Shown here: positions 1 through 9,199 of the stretch, piece by piece | Layout: each line of letters opens with the position of its first letter | Numbering within the stretch: position 1 is the first letter of the stretch | Assembly (NCBI RefSeq): GCF_004570325.1 | Contig: NZ_SPQO01000003.1 | Span: 62,001 to 126,000 of the forward strand | DNA length: 64,000 nt | Origin: Mycobacterium sp. PS03-16 | GTDB taxonomy: Bacteria; Actinomycetota; Actinomycetes; Mycobacteriales; Mycobacteriaceae | Direction: 5' to 3' | Notes under the pieces: generated by a model | Told to the model about the DNA's origin: nothing | Databases searched by the model: none | The model's input: only the letters and a program-made list of their open reading frames with translations | Translations under genes and position numbers: made by a program

Positions 1-1673
1 TGGTAGGCCGCGCCGAGGGTGTTCGCGTGCACCGCCTCGGCGACCGACAGCCGCTCGTCGGCGGGTGCGAGCACCGGCGCGTCGCGCTCGCCGACGAGCC
101 GGCGCGTGACGCCGATCTGGACGGAGTCGAGCGGCTTGTAGGTCGAGAAGTAGCCGGCCGCAGGCCAGTCGGTGCCCAGCGAGATGCGTCCACCCGACTT
201 CAGCACCGCCTGCGGCCGGTACATCAGGTCTTTGCGCGGCGCCCCGTAGCGGGCGGCCATGTTCTGCAGCGTGTCCGGATCGGCCGACATCCAGTTCGCC
301 GAGAACTGCGCGGTGACGCCGAGCTGCCCGAACCGCGGATTGTCGCTGTCCTCGACGAACACCAGGTGGGCGACGGCGTGGCGGCGGTCGCGCGGCGGGT
401 TGGCGGCCATCGCCCGCTCGATGGCGTCCAGGCCGACCCGTGCGGTGCGCTCACCGCAGGCGTGGATGTGCACGTCGTAGCCCGCCGCGTCGACGGCTCC
501 GACGAGCGTGTGCCACTGCTCCTCGGTGAACGGCGACCCGCCCGTGGAGTCCGGCTTGTCGGCGTACGGTGCGATCAGCCAGGCGGTGTACCCGCCCTGG
601 GTGCCGTCGCCGATGATCTTGACGACGTCGACCGACACCAGCTCACCGGACACCTCACGCCGGATTGCCTCGAAGTTCGCCACGGCGCCGTCGATGGGCG
701 TCGACCGCACCGAGTACGACGCGACGACCCGGAACGGCAGCACGCCGCGGGCCTCGGCGTCGGTGTAGAGGCGCAGCAGCGCGGCCTGATCGTCGCCGAT
801 CGGCGGTACGCCCGCGTCGAACACCGACGTGATGCCGGCCGCCGACGCCTTCGGCGCCCACGCCTCCATCAGCGTGCCCATGTTCTCCGGGGAGATCGGC
901 TCGACGGCGTTGACGATGCCCAGGACCGCGTTCACCTCGAGGATGTAGCCGGTCGGGTCGCCGTTCGCGTCGCGGGCGTAGTAGCTGAACCCCGGCACCG
1001 GATCGGGGGTGTCGCGGTCCACCCCGGCCATGTCGAGCGCCTTGCTGTTGGCCCACAGGCTGTGCCCGTCGATGGCGAAGAAGAACGCGGGCCGGTCGGG
1101 AAGGATGCGGTCCAGGTCGGCACGGGTGGGGCCCTCGGGCCCGAACATGTCCACGCGCCAGCCGAATCCGCGGATCGCGCCGTCCGGATGGTCTTTGGCA
1201 TACGCCTCGATGGCGCCGAGCGCGTCGGCGAGGGTGGGCAGCTGCAGGTCGACACCGGAGGTGAGGAACGACCCGAGGAACGGGTGGGTGTGCCCCTCGA
1301 CGAAGCCCGGCATCAGCAGCTTGCCGCCGAGATCGATCACCCTGGTGTCCGGGCCGGCCAGCGCCATCGCACCGGCGTCGTCCCCGACGTGGGCGATGGT
1401 GCTGCCCTTGACCGCGACGGCCTGCGCCCACGGCTGCGGGCCGGCGACGGTGTAGACGCGACCGTTGCGGAACACGACGTCGGCGTGCTCGTCACCGGGG
1501 GACGGGCTGCTCTGCGGTGCCGGCGACCGGGATGTCGATTGGGGCGCCGCCGAACACGCGGCGGCCGTGGTCGCGGCGATCGCCGCAGCGGCGGCAGCCC
1601 GCAGCACAGTGCGGCGGCTGGACCGCCCGCCGAAGGCGACGAAGTGCGGCGCCCAGTCACACGCAGTGCACAT
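1..1673 (-). CDS. Tat-exported amidohydrolase family 3 (YtcJ-like) metal hydrolase, C-terminus cut by window edge
   Basis: The reading frame is open from the ATG at 1673 to the left edge, so the C-terminus is missing. The N-terminus has a twin-arginine motif (SRRTVLRAA, residues 19-27), an Ala-rich hydrophobic stretch and a Cys (AAAC) that makes a weak lipobox, so export by Tat, possibly as a lipoprotein, is inferred. The mature part starts with the typical amidohydrolase beta-sandwich (VVFRNGRVYTVAG), then GKLLMPGFVEGHTHPF, whose HxH is the first metal-ligand pair of the superfamily. The last residues seen (VHANTLGAAYQ) match the C-terminal region of YtcJ-like enzymes. Substrate unknown. An AGGGGGG ribosome site lies 8 bases before the start. 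From memory, M. tuberculosis has no such gene between its Rv2219 and glnA1, so this may be a lineage-specific insertion. Confidence 0.85.
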   Translation of the reverse strand, partial: MCTACDWAPHFVAFGGRSSRRTVLRAAAAAAIAATTAAACSAAPQSTSRSPAPQSSPSPGDEHADVVFRNGRVYTVAGPQPWAQAVAVKGSTIAHVGDDAGAMALAGPDTRVIDLGGKLLMPGFVEGHTHPFLGSFLTSGVDLQLPTLADALGAIEAYAKDHPDGAIRGFGWRVDMFGPEGPTRADLDRILPDRPAFFFAIDGHSLWANSKALDMAGVDRDTPDPVPGFSYYARDANGDPTGYILEVNAVLGIVNAVEPISPENMGTLMEAWAPKASAAGITSVFDAGVPPIGDDQAALLRLYTDAEARGVLPFRVVASYSVRSTPIDGAVANFEAIRREVSGELVSVDVVKIIGDGTQGGYTAWLIAPYADKPDSTGGSPFTEEQWHTLVGAVDAAGYDVHIHACGERTARVGLDAIERAMAANPPRDRRHAVAHLVFVEDSDNPRFGQLGVTAQFSANWMSADPDTLQNMAARYGAPRKDLMYRPQAVLKSGGRISLGTDWPAAGYFSTYKPLDSVQIGVTRRLVGERDAPVLAPADERLSVAEAVHANTLGAAY

Positions 1674-1753
1674 GTGGAGTCCCCCCTGTTGACGCGGTCG
1701 TCAACGGGGTGAGTATGCCGAACAGAGGGCCAGGGTGCGTCCCCGGCGCGCCG

Positions 1754-2506
1754 TCAGCGCCGGCGCACGGTGCGCTGAATGCCGCGCATCTTGGCGGCGT
1801 TGGGCATCGGCCCCTTGGGCATCGCCGCGGGCCCGACCTTGGTGCCGAGCGCGGCGAGCCGCGACTCGAGCGCGTCCATCTGCTTGACGGTGATGTTGGC
1901 CGGGAGCTTGTTGAGGTGGCGCTCCAGCTTGGCCAGCGGGACCTCGCCCTCACCGTTGCCGACGACGACGTCGTAGATCGGCACGTCGCCCACCAGGCGG
2001 GCAGTGCGTTTCTTCTCCTGCGCCAGCAGCGGTTTCACGCGACCCGGCGAGCCCTCACCGACGAAGATGACCCCGGGCCGGCCGATGACCCGGTGCACGG
2101 CGTCGAAGTTCCCGGTGGCCGCCACACCGGGCGTCACCCGCCAGCGGCCGCGCAGGTTGTCCAGCGCCCACGCCGCGGCGCCGGTCTGCCCTTCGGCCTT
2201 GCGGTACACCGACTTCTGTGCCCGCCGGCCGAACACGATGAACGCCACCAGCACGCCGAGCACCACGCCCAGTGGGATCAGCACGTACGGGGTGAACCCG
2301 CCGGCCAGGACACCGACCGCCACCGACGCCGCGACGATGAGCACGAACGCGCCGATCATGTATGGCAGCAGGCGCTTGTCCTCTTTGCGCTGGATCTGGA
2401 ACGCCTGCCACAGCTGACTGCGGCGCTGTTTTGACGCGGCCTTGCGGGCGGCCTTCGCCTCGGCCTTGGCGGCCTTGTTCGCGGCGGGTTTGCGGGTCTT
2501 CGCCAT
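1754..2506 (-). CDS. DUF4191 family membrane protein (Rv2219-like)
   Basis: A 250-residue protein of unknown function. A very Lys/Ala-rich basic N-terminus (residues 1-40) is followed by two adjacent membrane segments (about 48-70 and 72-92), then a cytosolic domain of about 155 residues ending in Arg. Sequence and context match actinobacterial DUF4191 proteins (Rv2219). The start ATG lies 5 bases after the lipA stop on the same strand, so it is almost certainly co-transcribed with lipB-lipA. That position is the only clue to function: a membrane-linked role related to lipoate or lipoylated complexes is an inference. The soluble part shows no catalytic motif that I recognise. Confidence 0.88.
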   Translation of the reverse strand: MAKTRKPAANKAAKAEAKAARKAASKQRRSQLWQAFQIQRKEDKRLLPYMIGAFVLIVAASVAVGVLAGGFTPYVLIPLGVVLGVLVAFIVFGRRAQKSVYRKAEGQTGAAAWALDNLRGRWRVTPGVAATGNFDAVHRVIGRPGVIFVGEGSPGRVKPLLAQEKKRTARLVGDVPIYDVVVGNGEGEVPLAKLERHLNKLPANITVKQMDALESRLAALGTKVGPAAMPKGPMPNAAKMRGIQRTVRRR

Positions 2507-2511
2507 GTCTC

Positions 2512-3459
2512 TCAGGATACGGGTGGGGCGGCGGCCGGTTTCAGCCGCGCGGCCTGCGCGTACAGCCGCCCGGCCCGGTACGACGAGCGCACCAGCGGAC
2601 CGGCCAGCACCCCGGCGAAACCGAGGCCTTCGGCGTACTCGGAGAACTCGACGAACTCCTCGGGCCGGACCCAGCGCTCGACGGGGTGGTGCCGCGGCGA
2701 CGGGCGCAGGTACTGGGTGATGGTGACGATGTCGCAGCCGGCCTCGTGCAGGTCGACCAGCGCGGTGCGCACCTCGTCGGGCGTCTCACCCATGCCCAGG
2801 ATCAGGTTGGACTTGGTCACCAGACCGAAGTCGCGGGCGGCGGTCAGCACGCCGAGGCTGCGGTCGTAGCGGAACGCCGGCCGGATGCGCTTGAAGATCC
2901 GCGGCACGGTCTCGACGTTGTGTGCCAGCACCTCCGGGCGCGACTCGAAGACCTCGGCGAGCTGGTCGGGGTTGCCGTTGAAGTCGGGGATGAGCAGCTC
3001 CACACCGGTGTTCGGGTTGAGCCGCTTGATCTCGCGCACCGTCTCGGCGTACAGCCAGGCGCCGCCGTCGGGCAGGTCGTCGCGCGCGACGCCGGTCACC
3101 GTGGAGTAGCGCAGACCCATCGCCTGCACGCTCTCGGCGACGCGTCGTGGTTCGTCGCGGTCCAGCTCGGCCGGCTTGCCGGTGTCGATCTGGCAGAAGT
3201 CGCAGCGCCGAGTGCACTGCTCGCCGCCGATCAGGAACGTCGCCTCGCGGTCCTCCCAGCATTCGAAGATGTTGGGGCAGCCCGCTTCTTCGCACACCGT
3301 GTGCAGGCCCTCGCGCTTCACCAGCGACTTGAGCTCGGTGTACTCCGGCCCCATCTTGGCGCGGGTCTTGATCCACGGCGGCTTGCGCTCGATCGGCGTC
3401 TGGGCGTTGCGGACCTCGAGCCGCAGCAGCTTGCGGCCGGCCGGGGGAGTGACTGTCAC
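2512..3459 (-). CDS. lipA: Lipoyl synthase LipA (radical SAM)
   Basis: A 315-residue radical-SAM enzyme that inserts two sulfurs into protein-bound octanoyl groups to make lipoyl cofactor. It has the radical-SAM cluster motif CTRRCDFC, and the auxiliary cluster cysteines unique to LipA in [13 protein letters not shown]. The C-terminal SSYRAG supplies the conserved Ser that ligates the auxiliary cluster. I chose the GTG at 3459 because it overlaps the lipB stop as GTGA, which implies translational coupling, and because the protein then begins [15 protein letters not shown] as in other mycobacterial LipA. The frame stays open further upstream, but that stretch is antisense-like and lies within lipB. 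It works directly after LipB on the lipoyl domains of DlaT, encoded just upstream. Confidence 0.97.
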   Translation of the reverse strand: MTVTPPAGRKLLRLEVRNAQTPIERKPPWIKTRAKMGPEYTELKSLVKREGLHTVCEEAGCPNIFECWEDREATFLIGGEQCTRRCDFCQIDTGKPAELDRDEPRRVAESVQAMGLRYSTVTGVARDDLPDGGAWLYAETVREIKRLNPNTGVELLIPDFNGNPDQLAEVFESRPEVLAHNVETVPRIFKRIRPAFRYDRSLGVLTAARDFGLVTKSNLILGMGETPDEVRTALVDLHEAGCDIVTITQYLRPSPRHHPVERWVRPEEFVEFSEYAEGLGFAGVLAGPLVRSSYRAGRLYAQAARLKPAAAPPVS

Positions 3460-4154
3460 TGTGACAATGCTACGCCGGAGCCGGCACCGGTCCGGACCGG
3501 CAGGCGACCGTCCAGCGCATCGCACACGTGGCCGGCCACCGCGTCGGTGACGTCGTCGACGGTCACGCGGCGGCCGAGTTCGGCGGTCAGCGACGTCACC
3601 CCGGCGTCGGCGATCCCGCACGGCACGATCGCGGAGAACGCCGACAGGTCGCAGTCGCAGTTGAGCGCGAAACCGTGCAGCGTGGTCCCGCGGGAAACCC
3701 GGATGCCGATGGCGCCGACCTTGCGTTCGGGACGGCCCCCAGCGGCGGGCAGCCATACGCCCGAGCGCCCGTCGACCCGGCCGGCGTCGAGCCCGAACCC
3801 GGCGCACACCGCGATCAGCGCCTCTTCGAGGCGGCGCACGAAGTTGACCACGTCGAGCGGTTCGGCCAGCCCGATGATCGGATAGCCGACCAACTGGCCA
3901 GGACCGTGCCAGGTGATCTTGCCGCCCCGGTCGGTGTCCACCACGGGGGTGCCGTCCAGCGGCCGTTCGTGCGGTTCGGTGCGCTTGCCCGCCGTGTACA
4001 CCGCGGGGTGCTCGAGCAGTAGCAGGGTGTCGGGGCCGCCGGCCACCCGGGCGTCGACGAGCCGGCGCTGCTCGTCCCAGGCGTCGCGGTAGTCGACCGT
4101 GCCGAGGCGGCGGACGTCGACCGGTGCAGCGGACGAGCGAATCGAAACACCCAT
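3456..4154 (-). CDS. lipB: Octanoyltransferase LipB
   Basis: A 232-residue enzyme that moves octanoate from acyl-carrier protein to the lipoyl-domain lysine of target proteins, the first step of de novo lipoate synthesis. Visible family motifs are [30 protein letters not shown] and HGFALNCD. The [12 protein letters not shown] segment contains the catalytic Cys, and the Lys of RKVGAIG is its usual partner. The start is the ATG at 4154; a GTG two codons earlier (4160) is an alternative. It overlaps lipA by 4 bases. The size fits M. tuberculosis LipB (about 230 residues). Confidence 0.97.
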   Translation of the reverse strand: MGVSIRSSAAPVDVRRLGTVDYRDAWDEQRRLVDARVAGGPDTLLLLEHPAVYTAGKRTEPHERPLDGTPVVDTDRGGKITWHGPGQLVGYPIIGLAEPLDVVNFVRRLEEALIAVCAGFGLDAGRVDGRSGVWLPAAGGRPERKVGAIGIRVSRGTTLHGFALNCDCDLSAFSAIVPCGIADAGVTSLTAELGRRVTVDDVTDAVAGHVCDALDGRLPVRTGAGSGVALSQ

Positions 4155-4171
4155 GGTCACGACGCTACTCG

Positions 4172-5110
4172 CTACGCGTCCCTGGGTCCGGTGGCATAGG
4201 CGAGCGCCTCCCCGACGGTGTTGTGGTGGAACGCGAAGCCGGCCCGCTCGAGGGCGGCCGGGATGGCGCGCTGACCGCCCAGCAGGCCCTCGTCGGCGAA
4301 TTCGCCGAGCACCGTACGCAACGCGAACCCCGGCACCATCAGCGCGGTCGGCCGGTTGACCGCCCGGCCCAGCGCGGCGGTGAACTCGGCGTTGGTGACG
4401 GGAGCCGGACCGGTGACGTTCACCGGCCCGGACAGCTCGTCGCGGCCGATGGTGAACAGCACCGCGCGCACCTGATCCTCCAAGCTGATCCACGGCATGT
4501 ACTGGCGGCCGTTGCCCAGCCGGGCGCCCAGCCCCAGGCTGAACAGGGGACGGAGCCGGGCCAGCAGGCCCCCCGCGGGGGACAGCACGAGGCCGGTGCG
4601 CAACAGCACCACCCGTGCCCCGGCCGCGGCCGCCGGGCCGGTGGCGGCCTCCCAGTCCACGCACAGCCGGGCCAGGAACCCCTGGCCGGCCGGCGCCGAC
4701 TCGTCGGTGACACGGCTGCGGGTGTCGCCGTAGTAGCCGACCGCGCTGGCGTTCACCAGCACCGGCACCCCGGCCTCGGCGACGGCGTGGGCCAGCACCT
4801 CGGTCGGGGCGATCCGGCTGTCGCGCAGGCTCTGCTTGAACGCCCCCGACCAGCGCCGCTGGCCGACGTTGACGCCGCACAGGTTGATCACCGCGTCGAC
4901 ACCGCGCAGCGCCCCGGCGTCGAACTCACCGGTGTCGGGGTTCCAGAACAGCTCGTCGGCGTTGGACGGCGCCCGGCGCACGATGCGCACCACGCGCCGG
5001 TCCGCCGCCCGCAGCGCCGACACCAACGCCGATCCGATGAGGCCGGACGACCCCGCGATGGCGATGACGGCACCGCCCGAAGTCGCCGGCCCGCCGGCTG
5101 CGTCAGCCAC
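4172..5110 (-). CDS. TIGR01777-family NAD(P)-binding epimerase / SulA-like protein
   Basis: A 312-residue extended-SDR protein. A Rossmann motif near the N-terminus ([12 protein letters not shown], residues 17-28) is followed by [18 protein letters not shown] (the position of the SDR Tyr) and a C-terminal DUF1731-like tail ([24 protein letters not shown]) typical of the YfcH/TIGR01777 family. The substrate is unknown; the family is annotated as sugar-nucleotide epimerases by homology only. It lies between dlaT (5 bases downstream of its stop) and lipB (17 bases before its start) on the same strand, so it belongs to the lipoate/E2 transcription unit, as Rv2216 does in M. tuberculosis. Confidence 0.9.
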   Translation of the reverse strand: MADAAGGPATSGGAVIAIAGSSGLIGSALVSALRAADRRVVRIVRRAPSNADELFWNPDTGEFDAGALRGVDAVINLCGVNVGQRRWSGAFKQSLRDSRIAPTEVLAHAVAEAGVPVLVNASAVGYYGDTRSRVTDESAPAGQGFLARLCVDWEAATGPAAAAGARVVLLRTGLVLSPAGGLLARLRPLFSLGLGARLGNGRQYMPWISLEDQVRAVLFTIGRDELSGPVNVTGPAPVTNAEFTAALGRAVNRPTALMVPGFALRTVLGEFADEGLLGGQRAIPAALERAGFAFHHNTVGEALAYATGPRDA

Positions 5111-5115
5111 TGCCG

Positions 5116-6927
5116 TTAGAGCCCGAGATCGGCCTCGAACGCACCCTCTTCGAGCCGGCGCTTGATCGTGGTGACGAAGCGGCCGGCGTCGGCGCCGTCG
5201 ATGAGGCGGTGATCGTAGGTCAACGGGAGGTAGCTGACCGACCGCACACCGATCGACTCGTTGCCGTACTCGTCGACGATCACGCGCGGACGCTTGACGA
5301 TCGCGCCGGTGCCCAGCATGGCCGCCTGCGGCGGCACCAGGATCGGCGTGTCGAACAGCGCGCCCTGGCTGCCGATGTTGGTGATCGTGAACGTGCCGCC
5401 GGACAGCTCGTCGGGCTTGAGGTCACCGGAGCGGGCGCGGGCGGCGATGTCGGCGATCGCCCGGGCCAGCCCGGCCAGCGACAGGTCGCCGGCGTTCTTG
5501 ATCACCGGCGACAGCAGACCCTGCTCGGTGTCCACCGCGAAGCCGAGGTGCTCGGCGTCGTAGTAGGTGATCTCCTTGGTGTCCTCGTTGTAGCTGGCGT
5601 TGACGTTCGGGTGCGCCTTGAGCGCGTCGATCACCGCGCGCGCGATGAACGGCAGGTACGTCAGGTTCACGCCCTCGCGCTCGGCGAAGTCCTTCTTGGC
5701 CCGGGCCCGCAGCGCCACGATCTTGGTCATGTCGACCTCGTGCGTCTGGGTGAGCTGCGCGGTGGCCTGCAGCGACTCGCGGGTCTTCTTCGCCGTGAGC
5801 TGACGGATGCGGGTGGCCTTCTGCGTGGTGCCGCGCAGGTGGGCCAGCGGCGCGTCGGCGGCGTTGGCATCCGCCGGGGCCATGGCCGCGGCCGGCGCCT
5901 TGGCGGGGGCCTCGGCGGCCTGTTCGGTGCCGGACTTCTGCTGCTTGTTCGCCTCGGCCGCGGCCAGCACGTCCTGCTTGCGGATGCGTCCGCCCACGCC
6001 GGTGCCCTTGATCGAGGCGAGGTCGACGTCGTTCTCGGCGGCCAGCTTGCGCACCAGCGGCGTCACGTACGGGCCGCTGTCACCCGACTCGGCCTCCTTG
6101 GCCTGGGGCTGGCCGTCCTGCTTGGGCTCGGACTTCGGTTCGGGCTTGGGCTCGGACTTCGGTTCGGGCTTGGGCTCCGGCTTGGGTTCGGGCTTGGGCT
6201 CCGGCTTCGGCTCCGGCTTGGCCTCCTGCTTCGGCTCGGGCTCGGGTTCGGGTTCGGGCTCGCCGCCGGCCTCATCGGCGTCGCCGATCTTGGCGAGCTC
6301 ACCACCGACCTCGACGGTGTCGTCCTCCTCGGCGATGATCTCGAGCAGCGTGCCCGCCACCGGGGACGGGATCTCGGTGTCGACCTTGTCGGTGGACACC
6401 TCCAGCAGCGGCTCGTCGACCTCGACGCTGTCGCCCACCTTCTTCAGCCAGCGGGTGACGGTGCCCTCGGTGACCGACTCACCGAGCTCGGGCATCGTCA
6501 CCGGCGTCGCCGAGCCCGAGGACTTCGGCTTCGACTGCGCCTTGGGCTCGGGCTTGGACTCGGGTTCCGGCTCGCTCTCGGTCTCCTCGGCCGCCGGCTC
6601 GGGCTGCGACGCCGGCTCCTCGGCGGACTTCTCCTCCTCGGCCGACTCAGCTGAGTCATCGGAGTCACCGGAGTCATCGGAATCGCCTGCGCCGTCGCCG
6701 ATCACGGCGAGCTCGCCGCCGACCTCGACCGTGTCGTCCTCCTGGGCGACGATCTTCTGCAGCACACCGGATGCGGGAGCCGGGATCTCGGTGTCAACCT
6801 TGTCGGTCGACACTTCCAGTAATGGCTCGTCCTGTTCGACGGTGTCACCCTCTTGCTTGAGCCACCGGGTGACGGTGCCTTCGGTGACGCTCTCACCGAG
6901 TGCGGGCATCTGGACAGAGACGGCCAT
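5116..6927 (-). CDS. dlaT: Dihydrolipoyllysine acyltransferase (E2, DlaT/SucB) with two lipoyl domains
   Basis: A 603-residue E2 component of the 2-oxoacid dehydrogenase complexes; in mycobacteria DlaT serves pyruvate dehydrogenase and the AhpD/AhpC peroxidase system. Two nearly identical lipoyl domains carry the acceptor lysine in TDKVDTE (K43 and K181). An acidic linker follows the first domain, and a long Pro/Glu/Lys/Ser linker follows the second (about 225-270). Next come a peripheral-subunit-binding domain (about 288-325) and a catalytic domain ending with [11 protein letters not shown] (catalytic H573, D577). I chose the ATG at 6927, not the upstream in-frame start, because lipoyl domain 1 begins there and GGAG lies just upstream. 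The M. tuberculosis protein is about 553 residues; the extra length is in the linkers. It leads the dlaT-epimerase-lipB-lipA-DUF4191 unit, which makes both the substrate and the enzymes of lipoylation. Confidence 0.96.
   Translation of the reverse strand: MAVSVQMPALGESVTEGTVTRWLKQEGDTVEQDEPLLEVSTDKVDTEIPAPASGVLQKIVAQEDDTVEVGGELAVIGDGAGDSDDSGDSDDSAESAEEEKSAEEPASQPEPAAEETESEPEPESKPEPKAQSKPKSSGSATPVTMPELGESVTEGTVTRWLKKVGDSVEVDEPLLEVSTDKVDTEIPSPVAGTLLEIIAEEDDTVEVGGELAKIGDADEAGGEPEPEPEPEPKQEAKPEPKPEPKPEPKPEPKPEPKSEPKPEPKSEPKQDGQPQAKEAESGDSGPYVTPLVRKLAAENDVDLASIKGTGVGGRIRKQDVLAAAEANKQQKSGTEQAAEAPAKAPAAAMAPADANAADAPLAHLRGTTQKATRIRQLTAKKTRESLQATAQLTQTHEVDMTKIVALRARAKKDFAEREGVNLTYLPFIARAVIDALKAHPNVNASYNEDTKEITYYDAEHLGFAVDTEQGLLSPVIKNAGDLSLAGLARAIADIAARARSGDLKPDELSGGTFTITNIGSQGALFDTPILVPPQAAMLGTGAIVKRPRVIVDEYGNESIGVRSVSYLPLTYDHRLIDGADAGRFVTTIKRRLEEGAFEADLGL
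6118..6249 (-). repeat. In-frame tandem repeat coding a (K/S)-P-E-P linker in dlaT
   Basis: The DNA repeats a degenerate 12-base unit (plus strand like TTCGGGCTTGGG / CTCGGACTTCGG). It encodes about ten KPEP or KSEP units at residues 227-270 of DlaT, between lipoyl domain 2 and the subunit-binding domain. This is a flexible charged swinging-arm linker, and such repeats expand and contract easily. Confidence 0.85.
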
Positions 6928-7076
6928 GTGTGTTGGCTCCTTCGAACGATCAGTCGCGTGGGTGGGCGAACGTCGCGACCCATCCTTCCACGTTCGGTCC
7001 CGCACTTCGTCGAGGACTCGGTTAGTGGTCGCTCTGGCAAGATCGAAGAAGGTCGAGAAGGGAGCCGAGGCACAAG

Positions 7077-7427
7077 GTGGGACTGTTCGACAAGTTGCGG
7101 GGCCGGCGCGCCGCGCGGGGCGACGGCCGCGATCCCGCAGCCGATCTGCGGTACCTCAGACAGTGGGTGGCCGACCACCAGGGCGTCGAGGCGTTCATCG
7201 AACCGCGCACCACGGTCACCGACGTCACCGTCGTCCTCGTCGCCGCCGACGGTGAGTGGACGCGGCGGCGCGCCGGGGGAGACGCCGGCGCCCGCCGCCT
7301 GTCCGACCGGCTGAAGATTCCCGTCTACGACGTCCAGAAAGTCGGCTACCCGCAGCGCATGCGTGACTATGACGCCCGCCGACGCATCGAACGCAAACGC
7401 GCACTCCGAGAGGAACTCGACGGATGA
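7077..7427 (+). CDS. Conserved small protein of unknown function, coupled to ephD
   Basis: A 116-residue soluble, Arg-rich protein that I cannot assign. Mycobacterial relatives are sometimes labelled oxidoreductase, but no dinucleotide-binding motif is visible. It has an N-terminal basic helix ([14 protein letters not shown]), a central beta-rich region ([16 protein letters not shown]) and a charged helical tail ([17 protein letters not shown]). The GTG start at 7077 follows a GAAGGGAG stretch about 12 bases upstream. The stop overlaps the ephD start as ATGA, so the two are translated together. It is divergent from dlaT across a 149-base intergenic region. Confidence 0.72.
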   Translation: MGLFDKLRGRRAARGDGRDPAADLRYLRQWVADHQGVEAFIEPRTTVTDVTVVLVAADGEWTRRRAGGDAGARRLSDRLKIPVYDVQKVGYPQRMRDYDARRRIERKRALREELDG

Positions 7428-9199
7428 CGGCCCAGCGCCCCGAGCCCCGCTTCGTCGACAGCACCGACGGCGTCCGCGTCGCGGTGTACACCGACGGCGA
7501 CCCCGACCGGCCCACGCTGATCCTCGTCCACGGCTGGCCGGACTCCCACGTGGTGTGGGACGGCGTCGTCGCTCAGCTCGGCGAGCGCTTCCACATCGTG
7601 CGCTACGACAACCGCGGCGTCGGGCTGACCTCGACGCCGAGGAAGTCCTCGGCCTACACCACCGCGCGCTACGCCGACGACTTCGCCGCCGTCGCCGACG
7701 CGCTGAGCCCCGACCGGCCGGTGCACGTCGTCGCCCACGACTGGGGGTCGACGGGTATGTGGGAGTACCTGGCCCGACCGGAGGCGGTCGACCGGGTCGC
7801 GTCGTTCACCTCGCTGTCCGGCCCCAGCATCGACCACGTCCGCCGGTATGTGCTCGACGCGCTCAAGCGCCCCCACCGCCCGGTGCGGCTGGCCCGCGCG
7901 CTGGGTCAGCTGCTGCGGCTGTCCTACATGGCGTTCTTCTCGGTCCCGCTGGTGGCGCCCGCCGCGGTGCGGACCCTGATCGCCGAGGGGCTGCGCCAGT
8001 ACCAGCGGGTCGGCGAAGGCGTCCCGGCCGAGCGGCTGCACCACTCGCCGACCTACCGGCGCGACGCCGCGCGCAGCCTGAAGGTGTACCGCGCCAACTA
8101 CTTCGGCTCCCTGCTGCGGCCCGGCCGCAAGGACCACGTCGTCGACGTGCCGGTGCAGCTCATCGTCAACACCGGCGACGCGTTCATCCGGCCCCACCTC
8201 TACGCGGAGACCCCGCGGTGGGTGCCGCGGCTGTGGCGGCGCGACCTGCGCGCCGGCCACTGGTCGCCGATGTCGCATCCGCAGGTGATCGCCCGCGCGG
8301 TCACCGAGTTCGCCGACCACCTCGACGGCGGGCCCGAGGCCCGGGCCCTGCGCCGCGCCCGCGTCGGCGAGGCCCGGCCGCCGTTCGCGCACACGCTGGT
8401 GTCGGTGACCGGCGCCGGCAGCGGCATCGGCCGCGAAACCGCGCTGGCGTTCGCCCGCGACGGCGCCGAACTGGTGGTCAGTGACATCGACGAGGCCGCT
8501 GCCAAGGACACCGCCGCGGCGATCACCGCCGCAGGCGGCGTCGCACACCCGTATGTCCTCGACGTCTCCGACGCCGACGCGGTCGAACGCTTCGCCGACG
8601 AGGTCTGCGCGGCCCACGGCGTGCCCGACATCGTGGTCAACAACGCCGGGGTCGGGCAGGCCGGCCGCTTCCTCGACACCCCGGCCGAACAGTGGGACCG
8701 CGTGCTGGACGTGAACCTCGGCGGCGTGGTCAACGGCTGCCGCGCGTTCGCCCGCCGCCTCGTCGACCGGGGGACCGGTGGCCACATCGTCAACGTGGCC
8801 TCGATGGCGTCCTACGCGCCGCTGCAGTCGCTCAACGCCTACTGCACGTCCAAGGCCGCGGTCTACATGTTCTCCGACTGCCTGCGCGCCGAACTCGACG
8901 CCGCCGACATCGGCCTGACCACGATCTGCCCCGGCATCATCGCCACCAACATCGTCTCGGCCACCCAGATCGACGCGCCGCAGGGCCGCCGCGCCGACGT
9001 CGCCGGGCGCCGCAGACAGCTCGAGGCGATGTTCGCCGCGCGACGCTACGGCCCCGACAGGGTCGCCAAGGCGATCCTCGCGTCGGTCAAGTCCGGCAAG
9101 GCGATCCGGCCCGTCGCACCCGAGGCGTACCTGGTGTACGGCACGTCGCGGCTGGCGCCGCAGGTGCTGCGCAGCACCGCCCGCGCCCGCGTGCTCTAG
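7424..9199 (+). CDS. ephD: EphD: alpha/beta-hydrolase (epoxide hydrolase) fused to a short-chain dehydrogenase
   Basis: A 591-residue two-domain enzyme. Residues 1-310 are an alpha/beta-hydrolase with oxyanion motif HGWPDSH and nucleophile motif HDWG (D106), as in epoxide hydrolases. Residues from about 325 form an SDR with cofactor motif [12 protein letters not shown] and the catalytic YCTSK (Y473, K477). Architecture and length match M. tuberculosis EphD (Rv2214c), which has been linked to metabolism of oxygenated mycolic acids. The ATG overlaps the upstream small gene by 4 bases. At the 3' end a single CTAG (9196-9199) supplies the stop codons of both ephD and the convergent pepB. Confidence 0.95.
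   Translation: MTAQRPEPRFVDSTDGVRVAVYTDGDPDRPTLILVHGWPDSHVVWDGVVAQLGERFHIVRYDNRGVGLTSTPRKSSAYTTARYADDFAAVADALSPDRPVHVVAHDWGSTGMWEYLARPEAVDRVASFTSLSGPSIDHVRRYVLDALKRPHRPVRLARALGQLLRLSYMAFFSVPLVAPAAVRTLIAEGLRQYQRVGEGVPAERLHHSPTYRRDAARSLKVYRANYFGSLLRPGRKDHVVDVPVQLIVNTGDAFIRPHLYAETPRWVPRLWRRDLRAGHWSPMSHPQVIARAVTEFADHLDGGPEARALRRARVGEARPPFAHTLVSVTGAGSGIGRETALAFARDGAELVVSDIDEAAAKDTAAAITAAGGVAHPYVLDVSDADAVERFADEVCAAHGVPDIVVNNAGVGQAGRFLDTPAEQWDRVLDVNLGGVVNGCRAFARRLVDRGTGGHIVNVASMASYAPLQSLNAYCTSKAAVYMFSDCLRAELDAADIGLTTICPGIIATNIVSATQIDAPQGRRADVAGRRRQLEAMFAARRYGPDRVAKAILASVKSGKAIRPVAPEAYLVYGTSRLAPQVLRSTARARVL

Noticed and set aside
27..1712. Long plus-strand open frame of 561 codons
   Set aside because: It is the shadow of the minus-strand amidohydrolase: composition is Arg/Val/His-rich with no motifs, while the minus frame shows a Tat signal and HxH site.
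6118..6249. CRISPR-like short repeats
   Set aside because: Units are 12 bases, contiguous and in frame inside dlaT, with no spacers.
5209..6654. 481-codon plus-strand frame opposite dlaT
   Set aside because: It mirrors the dlaT repeats (Leu/Gly-rich) and has no start context or family match.
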